Shown piece after piece: positions 15,001-30,000 of a stretch of 64,000 nt of DNA (position 1 is its first letter; the number at the start of each line of letters is the position of its first letter). The stretch spans positions 6,386,001 to 6,450,000 of the forward strand of contig JASFXZ010000008.1 in NCBI GenBank assembly GCA_032209605.1. Reading direction: 5' to 3'. The notes under the pieces were generated by a model, which was not told the DNA's origin, searched no databases, and was given only the letters and a program-made list of their open reading frames with translations. This stretch comes from Mactromeris polynyma. Taxonomy: Eukaryota; Mollusca; Bivalvia; Venerida; Mactridae. A program made the position numbers and the translations under genes.

Positions 15001-18000
15001 TGTCGACTGCTTTTTGAGTAAGACTATACATCGGTGCATTGTTTTTCGTGTCCTTTCCAAAAAGAAATTTAGAAACAGTGGACACGATTGTAATTTCAAA
15101 TACTTAGTCACCAATCGAATTACGCTTTTGAATTAGATATGATAGTACGGTTTTGTTTTGTAATACGTAAGCAATTCATTATGATGTACGTGCCTAATAT
15201 TCAGTTAATATCATAAAACTGTTAACCATTACGGCCAAGTTATCAAGTATGGTCTGCGTTTTTCGATGACTGGTTTCTATACTATTACATTATGATAGAA
15301 AGAAGAGAGACATGTTGTAATTACCAGTTCCCACAGTTCCACTGGTACCACTATAACCAGCAGTACATGATATGGTATGTAAGTCTCCTACAATCTGGCC
15401 TAAATCATCCACGATAAGAATACGAGCCTGTATTGTCACATAGGTTGAATGTACAATTCCCCCGCCCTGTACTCTCAGGGTGTCCGCCTGGAACCACATG
15501 AAAGGGATACAAAAAACGATGCAAAATGTTAATGTAAGGTTTGCCATTTAATTTCAAATTTAGAATATGAGAGCGGACCATGAAATGAAACAAATATATA
15601 CTCAGTACATTCAAAAACGTACAATATTTACCATCCATGCTTCTTTACAATTCCATTTTATTAGTCTTGAAACTCATTTTTTATGAAAATACGTGTCGAT
15701 TGTCATGACATTTAGCTAACATGTTGCATACACATGCAATATCGTGTCAATTTTTTTCTTGTATCCTATAAAGTTAGTCAACGAAAATTAGAAATTAGAA
15801 ATCCTACATTGTACTGAGAATATAAGCTTTAAGGCACAGCTTAAGGAATGCAACCATAGAACATGAATGCTAGCAAAGCAAGTTATCAGAGATACGCTGA
15901 AGAAACAAAATGCGAAGCACAATTTCATTAAGTATACTGAAATTAATGTTGTTATACAGGAAAGAAATGTCGTCTTTGTTCAATTCAAAGTCAAAGAAGG
16001 GTATACATGTACTTATTCTGTCGGATCAGTTGTACTTGAATGCTTTATTTTTTGCTATTATTACATGATCTTTTTCAAGTCATCATACGTGATCTTACCT
16101 TGATGTTAATTTCATCATTAACACCAGTTAGATCATGCGTTGATGTTATTTCACCACCGGCAGCAACAGTTATTTTTTCGAAATCGAATTTTCCGGCAGT
16201 TTGTGTAATACCAGTGCGCATTGTAGTACCCTCCTGCCCTAGATATAGATGACAACTGTCCCCAACAGTCATATCATTAACACCAATGGTACCCCTGTAA
16301 ATAGAAATAAAAATATTGAGCACTTTCTGTAATGTTCACTACACATTATTATCATAAGCGGTTTCAAAGATGCGATGTCATCTTTAACTTGGCGTACTTC
16401 GGGTGCGCTGTGCCTCAGGAATTTGCCACGAGTTCTATAGTCTACATATGCTATAAAAGGGACAAAGGAAGAGAACTCTGGATGAGATAAAGGGAAATAA
16501 CTCGTGACAATCTCCTGTGTGCTGAGCTGTGGAATTATATTTTGGCGGTGTTACGATTCAGTGGCGAAATTAATGGTGACCGTAAACATACATGTAGGCG
16601 AATTAACCACGAATGTATGTTGCGATTATAACGTTTTGATAATTGCGAGAAAGAATCAAAGCATAAATGCCACGAGGTTTTATAAGGGTATTCAATGATT
16701 AAGTTCGCTTCAAGTTTGAAATAACCTCAATAGAAATGAATAAATACCACTATAAAATAAAACCCAGAAAACACACAAATGAAGTGAGTCCATAAAGGTA
16801 ATTAATTAATATCAAGTGACGTTTTAGTGTATTGCTGAATGTCTTACCAAATATACATTGAGATATCATAACAGATAAAATCAGATGGTAGTAACAGCGT
16901 TCCTCCTTCGTAGACATATACATTGACAAGGAACTCTAAATCTTCAGGGTGTTCAACAATGACCATCTGATCGGGACCAACGTGTAGATTTCCGGTGCTA
17001 TCTCCTTCAAACATCAGGGATCTCAACTCGAATGTCGTCCTGAAGTAATTAAGAACGTTTATGAGGTTGTGGAAAGGGACGGCCGAAATGACCGACAGAA
17101 ATATGTGACAAAAACAGAAGTCAAAACTAAAGCGCTATTACTTTATATTCACTTTTAAAACTTCGAAATTCTCCGCGGTAAGCCTTGATATTTTATTGTT
17201 GTTTTCGAAGTTATAAATCTCTAAATATAAATTTAACTATAATATATATTAAGAGGCTTTGAGTGGACTTGCTTGTTAATAAAGACATTGAAACGAAATT
17301 TTACTTTCGTTGTTCAAGTATACTAGGTTATGGAATGTAAATAAAGGGAAGTTTTAGCTTAACAACTACATTATTGTTCGATTGACAACGTAACACGTCC
17401 TTGAATTATTGACCATGGTTAAATAAAGGGATTATATCTAGTTATTAATATAAACATAGACATAACAGTTTTCGCATTAGATTAACCGCGAAATCATATC
17501 AAATTATTGTCAACGCCAAGAAATAGGTAATATCTTATACAATTTTAAGACGAAAACATAATACTCCGTGCATACAAAAGACTTAAACGTGCTAAAAGTA
17601 TATGTGCGGATCCATTTGCATAATAATCAGTCAATCGTGAAAAGCTCATGTTTTATAGCACATGGCGCACGCATTGACAAAGGGTTTGCATTGTTAAAGG
17701 AGTATCAACATTTATTTGTTTCAGTGAGAATTTGAAAGACAGGATTGTGATATGTCAATTAAAAATATTTCTGTACGACTTACGAATCGAGATCTGGATG
17801 GACTGAGATGTGGGCGTTCCTAATAATTCTGATTGTGTTCATTTGAGTTAGCGTTGTGTCACCGATGGAAGTTCGGCCTCCATCCTGATCGTAACTACCA
17901 TATGTATGGTCGGACATTTCCATCACTGAATTAGCTTGTCCGAAATTGTCGATAATTAATGTTTCATTCGAAGCTCCAGATTTCATATCCTGAAAACAAC

Positions 18001-21000
18001 AACAGTTTGCCAGCGCTAGAAGTGTGAGATATATGTCTAGAGTAACACAACATGGTTATTCATTCCGATATCTTATTCTTCATTTGAAAATGTTCCAAAT
18101 TATTTCAACTTGCTAAACGTACTTATATCATGCACGACCACTTGAAAATTAACTACCTTTAATAGAACTTAATAATTATTATTTATTTGATGATGCGGAA
18201 TCAAGATTTAGCGAAAACACCATTCATTCGCCAGCGTAAATGTATCACTAGTTCAAATTTCCAATTAAATTTATCAGAAATTCAAGTTTCTGTTGAATGT
18301 GACAACATTATGTATAGGAATCGTATGTTACACAATTTACCAAGAGCGCTACAGAAACGATAATCGTCAAAATGATGAAAATTGATGTGAAACATACCTT
18401 GAGATAAACCGTTCCTGCTCCACCGATTCCGCCGGAAGATCCCTGACCACCTCTTGCATCAAGTTCTCCAAACCAGAATTGTGTTGTCGTGTGCGAAATA
18501 GAAATTCTACCTCCACCACCAGCACCGGTATATGTACCACCAGCACCACCGGTTGCCTGGATACTACCAGAACCTTCCAGTGCTCTTGCTGATATCTTGA
18601 GACAGCCGCCACTGCCACCACCAATCGAACTACTGTATCCATTGACACCATTTGATTCAATGGTACCTTCTACCAACAGTCTGTGATAAATCTGTAGTTC
18701 TAGTATACCACCTCCTGCAAGTTATAATGATGCCCCAAATCAATAGAAATAATATAGGTAACACCGCACTTTGACGTCATCGCAATCATGTCATAAAACG
18801 AGACAACGATTGTTTTTTCATATTCATATATGTAAGCCGAAACATTATGATACACACGAGTATAACAATAATTATTGCTAAAGGACATAAAGAGACAATT
18901 GCGTTTTGGTTAATATAATTACGTTTCATCTGAACGTTTCATACATAGTTCTAAAAGACTTTATTCAAGTATCTTACCTGCACCATATGAGGTAGAGGCA
19001 CCATAACCTCCACTACCAAACATCACATCAGTGTTGAATACGGTACCGTAAGTATGTCCGACACTTCCACCTAAAATATAATTACACGGAATTGATGTTT
19101 TATTTGAAATTTGGTATTTACTACTAGTATTGACCAAATGAATGAGTGAGTACATGTCCACCTTGCCAAATGTTTATTTAGCAATGTTTTGTTTTGATAT
19201 TGAATAGTTTCGAATTATTTGATGGAAAATATTTTGATGTCCCTAAAGAACAAGTGCAATATGGTAGCATATTGTTATTGTGCGGAATTTGTAAGTATAT
19301 ATTACCCGTTTTATGTAGATAATTTTGGTGTAGTTATGAGACCGCTTAGTTATTTTTAAATTCAACTGTTATATATATATTTTTTAATTTATCGTATATA
19401 TCGTGCATATTGTGATTAATGTCCATACCTTGATTTCCAATTCCACCCCTACCACCGAAACTACCTCCAGTGTTGCTGGCTCCTTGTCCAGTACCAGTGG
19501 TAAGACCTTGACCGCTTACTGTCAGGGTACCAAGCTTGTCCACTTTCAAAATATCAGTGTCAATCTTCAGATTTCTGGCAGACAGTGTGCCTCCTGCCTC
19601 TATAGTGATCACACCATAGTTCGGGGTTCGGCGAATCTAAAAATAATATACAGTAAAACCTCACTTAAAGACCACCTAAGTAATAAGACTACCTCAAAAT
19701 TACGACCAGTTTTCAATGGTCCCGAGGATGAAATTGTTATTGAAGTTCTACTGTATTCCTATTTATCCGATCATCAGTGTTTTATACAATGGAATTGTAA
19801 AAACTTCAAATCTATATATAGAGAGAGTTTTCTACGTTGACAACCAGAAACATTTGTGTGTGTGTTTCACGGCAGACCCTCATCGTATTAGAATAAGCCA
19901 TTGATGCTATGCTTATTGAGGTTGGGATTACAACATGAATAATAACAAATGCAATCATGTTAGACAAACAATTTAACTATAATGCATTGAAATCAAACTA
20001 TCTTATATTCTCTTGGGTAAACATCGTTTGTGTTTTGATAGTGTTTGAAGTCTTTGTTACGTAGAATTTTATTTCAGTGACACTTTAACGCTTCGTACGG
20101 TTGTGTATTATAGTATTTTCATAACGTCATGAAACATAGAATTGAAATTATAATTCAGACACCAACTATGCGATTGTTTAAAGTGCAGTTAATTATTACA
20201 TTTTGTTATGTCCGCGAGGCATATGTGTATTGTTCATTTGTATATGAGATTTGTTGAAAGTGGGGATGGTCATGTCCTAACTTTTCTTCTATTATTGTAT
20301 TACCTCAAGATTCCATATATCTCCAGCATCATCATAAGCTGTTTCAAACTCCAGTAAACCATCATCTTGTACTGTTAGATTGGCATACTGGTTGGTACGT
20401 ATACCAGCAATACCAAACGTTACAGTTGCACCTGAACGATAAATTATAACATTTAAATTTATGTAAAACGTCAACTTTATATTGTACACTTAACCACTGA
20501 CTGGTTCATACACATGTACCTATTAACCACAGTCAATAGACAGTAAAGTTGCAAGGATGCCTTAACATTTACTGGTTATACTCGTATAATCCACCACTTC
20601 ATACACTATATCAGATTAATATAAGATTGTTTTGTGTTTATTTCCACTTGTGTAACCAACAATCAAGTTACACTGCATAGGTAACTACTATATATTTATT
20701 CAACTGTCTAAAACAACAGGATAAAACGAACGGTAAACAAACCTGTTGAAACGAGAAGGTGTGTTTTTGTGCCGTCCACGGTTCCCCAGAAATGCCCGGA
20801 TGAAGATCTAAGATACGTAGATGTACAGGATGTTGACGTGGTTGACATACTGAGAGCACGCTGATCCAGTACCTGTCTGAACTCTAATGTTGATTCAGGC
20901 ATTATCCATGTAGCTCCTTCATATAAGTATATCTCGTAGGTTACATTCGTTCGTTTGTACGCAGAAACCTAGAGGGGAGTAATTTGATAACTTACATATT

Positions 21001-24000
21001 TTACACCCAAGGTGAAACAAGTTTACAATTTATATCAATCACTCTGGAAGACTTTTTCCTGGTTACTAACCAGTAATTGTGCCTTATTTTAGGATTGTGG
21101 CGTTCGTGGCTCCACCTCGCAAAGGCGGGATTTATACGCGAGGCATTCAAATCAGGAGTCAGGCGCTCTACCCCTCCAGCACTACGCCTCCCCATATATA
21201 GTAATTAATGATGCCAATTTATGAATGCCAACATTCAATGATAAGTAAATGAAAATACGTGTACAAAGAAGCCTACGTTAATTTCCAACTAAAGTTTCAT
21301 TCAGTTGAATGTTAAGTTGAGACGTTGCTTCCAGTATATTATACTGCTTTACCTCGGTTAGCTCGAAAGTTTGTCCTGGCGCTATATGTAGGTGCCCTGT
21401 ATCGTCCCCATACATGTATGTTGTTTCCAACTTGGTGTTGTTTCCGCCCAAAGCGAGATGTGCCCCTCCATATAACTCAACATGGGTAAACAGAAATGTG
21501 GAGTCATTTGTGCTCGGTAACAGGTATGCAATGCCACCTAAAATTTATACATTTCCCGCCAATTATCATCACGTTTATATTACATCATTTTAATTTCTTA
21601 TTACATGTATGTGCTCGCTTAAAACGTAGTCCCCCCCCCCCCCCCAAAAGAACGAAATTACGACCATGCATTGCACATGTTAAACATCTAGAGCTATAAC
21701 TGAACATTCTTAAATTTTATTTTTCAGATATATTTGCAATTTCTGTACATTTAGGAAGCATCCGATCTTGATATGTTGCGCGGTTCGCTTTAATGCGTTC
21801 ATGGGACATCCACTGCCCCAGATTTTAATCCGTAACCACAATGTTAACAGTTTTAGTTTGTTTTCACATTGCAAGTTATCGCGCATGACTGAAATATGTA
21901 CACATAGTCCTATATTATTTCTATTATTCTCTCGAATAGTCTGATTTGCTTAATACTTGACTACTGCATCAACCGATTACATTCATACGAACCTTTATTT
22001 CAGTCAGTTATTCATTTGAATGTTCTTTAAACTAAAGAATCATACGCTACAAAGAATCGATATCACATGGGAGTACATGGATGTATTTTGATGTTGATAT
22101 TATTGACGTATTTTACCTGTTTGAATGTATGCATCATACTCAGTGGATCCAGCAGTTGATCCGGTGGGTTCTGTAACCTGCATAATGAATTATATGTAGA
22201 TAAGAATGCACTATTTAAGGTGAGGGGGCGTAAGTCAATTACAGTAAAACCTCACTTAAAGACCACCGTCATAATAACAAACCTCAAAATTAAGAACACT
22301 ATTTTCAAGTCCATTCTCACTATTTTGCTCTTTATTCAACCTCAATATTAAGACCACCTCAATATTACGACCAGTTTTAAATGGTCCCTAAGATGGTTTT
22401 TTAATGAAGTTTCACTTAGACCAATTTGTATGTTTGGTCTTATTATGTAGGTTTTTCTGTAATGGCTTTATAAGTAATTTATGTTTTCTACTAATTTTAA
22501 CGAAACGGAAAGAGTAGATATGAATAAAGTATTAGTGAATGTTACCTTGGGTGTTTGACAGCCGTTATCAATTCTAACATTTCTGATGGAAGGACCTTCA
22601 AAGTACGAAATTCCTGGTCCGCCAGCTTCACCAGAACTTGAACTTCCACCTATGATATAACACACATTGGTTTGTTTGAGCAACCTATTAGTTTGTATTG
22701 ATTGGCTGTAACTATGTTGATGTTGCTGTGGTTTCATGAATGAAATGAAAATCTACGATATGGTATACTCTCATTATCATGCATGGTTGATGCAAATGTA
22801 TTATTCCTTGATGTTGGTAAACGATGTTGAACAAGGAATCCAATCGAACTTAGTCAACACAAATTTCTTTTCGAAATTTATAGCGGGAAATTATAACTAC
22901 ACTTACTATTTAAAATCAGTTGCAAATATTAATGATATTACTTTCAATAAAGTGTCTACAATTTTGTGATACAAAACACGTTCTTACCTTTGTTTTGCAC
23001 ATAACCAGAATGAAAGTCGCCATTCTGGAAGAAGGCGTGGATTCGACCACCGCTACCACCTCCGCCTTGACCGGAAGTGGAACCTCCATTGCAGTATAAC
23101 TTTCCGGTCAACGAGAAACTTGCATCGCTGAACATGTAAATGTTTCCACCGCTTCCACCACCAGCTGTACTGGACTGTAATATAAACCATTCAAATATTG
23201 GTTGTCCAATTCATTTATATACAATCAGAATACATAACAAAACACATGGCGATAGTAATAACAAAATTTACGTATAAACATTTAAAAAAGTCCATGAAGT
23301 TCATAATGTCAGCAACATGTTATGAATTAACATGCAAAAAACTGTTTAAATTAGCAAATTTTCTTCACTGACGGTCGAGATTGTTGCTTTTAACTCATTT
23401 GCATGAAAGGGTTTGTACATGTATCTGCATGTATATTGTAATTGTGTACTTAAAATGTACGTATTTGTCACATATTTCTGCCGAGGGCGAAGTTTTAAAA
23501 CTGCATATTTCGCGAGAAACATATTTCATATCTGGAGAATCATATCGTATTCTTCGGTAGCAAATATCATTCGTATACGGCGATCCTGAAATCTTAATAA
23601 AATGTATATTTATCAAATGGCATTACCGAAGGGTTCTTTCCGTTAGCGGAGACACTGCCTTTGATTTCGATTCCCATCGTGGCGTACATGTGAATATATC
23701 CGCCGCCACGCCCCCCTGTGTTACCATTGGTTGTATGACTACCACCACCAGAACCCCAGGTGCTCTCTTCATATATAGTGCCGTACGGTTGGAGGGCTGT
23801 CATATGTCCATAACCTCGCCCACCTCGTCCACCGTGACTGGCGCCACTAGCTCCGTTTGTTGAAATTTGACCCATACCTAAAAACAATGGGATATAAATT
23901 TTGAACTAATTTTTGTAAGATCCAGTATCATTTTTTTCTAATGATAGTCACTACAGCATTGTATGATAACGAAGCATTATTTCAAAGCAGCACAACAAAT

Positions 24001-27000
24001 GTTTACATTTTTCATGGAATTAATCGCAGCAATAGAATTGTACAACGAATCTGAAGCTCCCGAATGAAATTGTCGTCTTAATAAATAATGAAAAGAGTAA
24101 CACGATTCAGGTAAATGCTTTAATATTTAATTGTAATTGATTCAAATTTAATTTATTCTATTATAACTAGCATGGCGATGTCACGTACCTGGTCCGTTGT
24201 CGTAGAGATATCCACCACCGCTTACATCGAGAGTACCAGCGATGTATATGTTTTCACAAAATTGCACACCATTTCCAAGATGGCCGAAATGAAGAGACCC
24301 CGCTCTTATTGTACCATTGATGTCAATTGTCTTAAACAACAGATCCGAAGCATTGGAACCCAGGCTTAGATCTTCTGGTGTATGCTGATAAGCGATGTCC
24401 ATTACCCCACCAGCATTGATATTGAAGCCGTGTCCTTTGAAGATGGTTGTTCGTGAAAAGTCGACGTTACCTGAACTTGTTACAGTAAAGTAAACGATCT
24501 CGACATCAGAAGACGGGTATGAATACAAAGTGCCACCCAAGATGGCTTCTTTGACCACCCATTTAGTGTTTCCGGACTGCCAGTATGAACCTGATTCTGT
24601 CTGTACTTGACTTGCCGTTATGATTGATTCATCTGTCCATCCAGAAGTTACCAATGAATCGAATATAATAGAACCTTGTGTATCAATATGAATTATCAGA
24701 TCGGTGTCGACTGAAGTCATATTGATATTCTTATAACTTTCAAATTTACCATTGACATACAGGTAATCAAGTATGAAAGTGTCAGCAGGTTCGAAATAAA
24801 ATGATGCATTTTTGTACATATCAAGCTTGTCCCAACCTTCATCTCCTGCAACAAAATTTAGCAACAGTCCAGCATAAAACTTTCCATACATCTGAAAGTC
24901 ATGTACAGCAACGGTGGATTTATTAGCCCAACTCTTAGAGCTTTGTGACAATGAGTCCAAAGTAAGAGTGCCACCATACTCAATATAGATCTGATGTACT
25001 TTGTCCAATCCCATACCTTCCAACGTAAGAGGATATTTAGATGTGACCGTACCATTCATGTATAAATCATACACATGGAAAGTGTCACATGGTCCAAACG
25101 TCCATGTTCCGTACCTTCCTACTGATATAGTGTCAATACCAATATCTATGTTTATTTCATCAGCGGTGAAGGTTTTATCGACAGTCAATGACTTGATTTT
25201 CAATGTACTGCAAGTAACGTTAGAGTCAGTGGTTAAATTCTTCTGTGTTGGAAGCGAGTCTTTGTTCAGTTGCAGAAGACCACTAGGATGGTGAATAGCA
25301 AATGCTTCTATACGATTATCAGAGGATCGGGAAGATTCCATCGTTGCTAAGTTAGTAACATACATTTGTCCTCCTATGGACACTGTGTTTGCCAAGATTG
25401 GACCATCTGCGGTGAACGTGAAAACACCACTAGACCCCACGGTGAAATCACCAGTTCCGTTTCCAAATGAAACTATACCGGGTGAAAACGCTCCGTTGAT
25501 TGTGACAACTTCGCATTCGATGGTTATTATTTCTGACGTCGTAGGCCAAGTTAATGTGCCAGTTTCTATCATAAACTCATCACAAGGTTCGACAATAGAA
25601 ACATGTTTTCCTAACGTCACAGCTCCGCGGATATCTATTTCTTTTCCGAGGTACATGTCGGATCTTAATGGATCAAATTCAGCTGTACCTGTTGGTCCTA
25701 CATAAAATCTCTGCCAAGATAGTAACTCCACCTCACCAGCAGAGAAAGCGCCATCTATTACCAATTGCTCTATTTGCAAGAGGAACGGAAGGTGAGTGTT
25801 TAGGATATGAAACTCTGTGTTTATTTGCACTTCTATGCTGAATGCGTTAATCGTACTCGTATCAGTCGAATCAATAGTCAGAACTGCTGGTTCTGCAAGA
25901 GCGATCGTTTGATTGGCTGAAATGTTAAGACCCAGCATTCCTTGAACATATACATATCCGACTAAATCTACTGTAGTTGCACCAAAGAAGATTTCACTTC
26001 CGTTATACACGTGCGCATGAGCAGTCATTTCTTGAGCGATGTCTAATATCGTGCCATTCGCAATATGCATCATTGACATGCCGTCTCCAAACACGTTAAC
26101 TAGTTTGTGTTCACTGCCAATAACAACGTGTGAACCGGAGTTGATTATAATGTCGGTTAAATCATTAGACTTGTCAAGAACGTACGCAGCAGCTCCTGAA
26201 ATGATTTAGGGATAATGTTAGAAATAAACACTTCATTTCATAAATTATTATAAGTTTTATTTACTTTGTAATATTTATTTCAGTAGAGTCTGTGCCACAT
26301 GCATAGTTACAAGCATAAACACACTTTTATTGGCGCATGTATAAAGGATATTTCTGTCGTGTTTTATAAAATATTTCACATATTGTCATAAATATGTTTA
26401 ACGCTTTGAGAACAGATATTGTCTGAGTTTTAAAATGGAATATTAAACAATCTGTATAATTATGCTAAATGGTGGTTTCGATGCGTATCAGTTTAAATCT
26501 TTGAGATCGGTTTCACGAACATCAAGCATATATATCGAGTTATTGTAATATAATATTGATGCAAACAGGAATGAAAGTAAATGATGTAAGATATCACAAA
26601 CGTGTGTATTGGTTGGTTTCATAGTGACACTCGTGCGTTATAGTTGATAAAACAAATTGTATCATTAAATACTGTTTAACGTTTGAGCAGACACGTGGTC
26701 TTGCATACGCATGTAAGCATGTATATATATATAACAGAGACATGTTTGGTCACACGATGTATTTTACTGTTTATTGCTTTGTTACCTTGTGTCAGGACAT
26801 CCATTGCTTGACAGTTGGAATCCATAGTGACGTATGTCGCTTTGCCATAGTTATCCACCAGCAGAGTTGACGGGTTGTTTTTGTTCCAATAATATATGGT
26901 TCCCGGTCCACCAGAACCGCCTGTGGTAAAACAATTCAGTGAAGCAGGCGACAGTTTCTGTTAGCTAATATGTACGTTACATTGGGCAAACGACTAGTGG

Positions 27001-30000
27001 AAGCAGGAAGCAAGCAATTACGTCTATGTTCTTGTATAAGTAGCATTTATCAGACGACGAATATTTGTACATGGAATGTCCTTATGATAAAGCATTTAAT
27101 TCATGTCTTTTGTAAATGTACATTTTATTTTACAATTATTTAACATATGAATGAATTCGCAACAGTGTATTTCCTCTGAAAGTTAATAGAACTTGGATCA
27201 CCGCAACAGCTACGTTGTACGGCAAACAGCATAAAAAGCGACCAAATGTATGCTCTTCCAAACATATGCAAACTTCATATTTCTGTACAAAATACATGGT
27301 ATGGTAATGTGTTGTTATTTTCATTTTGAAAAACAACCCGTGAGTCTTACCTTTTGATGCAGCAGCACAGATACCTGTGGGGGTCAATGTCGGTGTTGCT
27401 GAAACATACAAATCGCACTCTGGTATACACAATGATTGTACGAGGTTTATAAAAGGTAACTCTTAATTATTCGTATATTCCAGAAGCGTTACGCGTATTT
27501 ACCATGGAGTAGATCGCAACAGCATGCATAATATTAAAAAACTTGATCTTTCCTAATTTCTAACAATACAAAAGTGAGTAAATACTTTACTAGAACATTT
27601 GAACCTCATTAGTAAATCGACCATCGGGTCCGTAGACATTTTAGTTTTGAAGTAGTATGATTATAGTGTTATAATGTGGAAGATATATTAAAATCCTTAA
27701 TCAATGCTCTTATATTCGAGGAGGTCTTAACCTCGACATGGTCTTTGCGTGAGGGTTTACTGTTCAGATAAAGCATATTAAAATGACTTCATATATAACA
27801 TATGTTATTGCATTTTTTTCATGGTTCACGTTTACATCTCAAAGCCACCCACTTTAAGAAATTCCTTTTTAAGCAAAAGAAACTTTAGTGTTGCTGTGTA
27901 AGTGGTGAATCATTATATAAATCTAGTATGCGTACCTTCTGCGTAGCCATACAGTTTAAAAGAAAGTTCTATGCCGTTTTGGTACGTAACAGGGTAGAGT
28001 CGAACACGGCTTGCGTATAGTGGGTTTGGCATTGCCACTTTGACACTGCTACCTCCATTTGTATTACCAGTGAAAACGTAATTTTCATCACCGACACTGA
28101 CCTATAAATAAAACATAATATTTAGATTTCTATCTCAATATCGGAACAATCTGAATTCCAGTACGTTAAGCGAAGTAGAGCCGACATTTTTATTTCTACG
28201 TGGTTTCTAAGAATTCACTACTTATAACATTTGGATAGAAGTAGGCTAATGACACAGGCTGTTCAAAAAATTCAGTGAACGACGGCCACTGCGATCGAAG
28301 TTTGGCTATTGGAATTATATACGTCGGTGAAAATCGACTTACTAGCTTTTGTCTGTTTTGCTCATATTAATATGTTGAGTAATGTTTTGTAGATGCCTAC
28401 CAATTCTTAAAATCGTATTGTGTATATATTCTGAGGGCTTATTCATAAACATTATAAGTATGAAACTCAGACATAGACTTTAAAACTGTTGTTCCTATGT
28501 TGCTATAACAATACAAATTTAATAGAAATGGCAAAAGTGTACAGAGGGAAATAACAAGTATTCAGTTACAATTTTAGTTTTGCAAATTTAAAGTCTGAGA
28601 TTCAGACTTATAATGTTTATGAATAATGCTCCTGGTCGAAAGCGCTAACCCACCAATTCTAGTTCACATGGTTTCTACAACCTGTTAGATACATCTGTTG
28701 ATTTCAATTGCAATAAGCCATATCACTTATGAAACAAACGAATTTAACAAAAAATAATGGATATGAATATAAGCCTGTATAGTAAAGATTCTCAGAATAC
28801 ATAATGGCGATTTAGGTATTTGACCAGTATATACAACTTATCGTTTGTAAATAGAATTGCACCATACTTCACCCGAATATTAATCGGTTAACAATGTCCT
28901 CAATACGTCCCGTTAATCGGGATCATCAAAATACCGTTATAATGCGGTTATACTTGGGTACGGCGAACATGTGTCAGGGAATTGTGTAGCACTCAACTAC
29001 AAGTTGGATGAATAAGTTAACTCAATTCGGTCAATAGCTTTGTTATATCAAATATATATGTAATCCGATTTAATTCAGATTAATCGTTCACCCAAGAGGG
29101 TAATTATACATTATCAATCTATATCAAATGATTAAGACGTTTTATTGGAATGTATTACTACGACCTGCTTGTCCGATATTTAAAGCCGTGATTTACAGGA
29201 TTAATTTCAACACTTTTTTAATCTCTTTAAATTTAATTGTTATTCATGGAATTTAAAAGAAGCAGAATTTTTCTAATCTATAATTTCTCCGGTGTTTAGG
29301 TCACAAATTGGGGTTTTGGAAGTCATGTTCCAGATTAAAACATACACAATATTTTACGTTCGTTAACTAACATTTCAGTTGTTTGGATCTTTTAATAATA
29401 ATAAAAACAATAATAATAATTACAACAGTAAAAAATCTTTATCTGAAGATGAAAACATAAAAAAGCCAGAGTCTTATCTAACTTGGGGACATAGAACACA
29501 TGTATAAATGGTACAACAACTGTTGTTAAAAATAATGAAGAAAATTCTTTAAAAAACCATCTACAACACAATAAAAATGACTCAAAGTAGAATCAGGAAC
29601 AACACAGAGGATTCCACACATGTAAACAGCTGTGACCCGAGTTTTGTTGATACTATTAAATGTATTAGATATTTTCGATTGTAGACATATATTTTTCAAA
29701 TTTGACATTTTAATGTTACTTGAAGTCTCGTTCCATATTGACATAACTTTATATTGAAAGTTAATTTAGTGCGGTAAGATTTATAAGCATACTATATTGT
29801 TGAGACACGGTGAAGTGATTATATATCATGTATCGAAAAGTGAAGAAGTTTCTTCATATAAAAATGGGTTAAATCATTTAAAGGTTTATGTTATAGTACA
29901 TCAATATAGTATTTACGTCTAAACAAGAACTATCTTGATAAAAGATGGTCGGCGCAATTTGAATTGGGTAACCCAATTGTGAAGCCAGAACAAAGAACAC

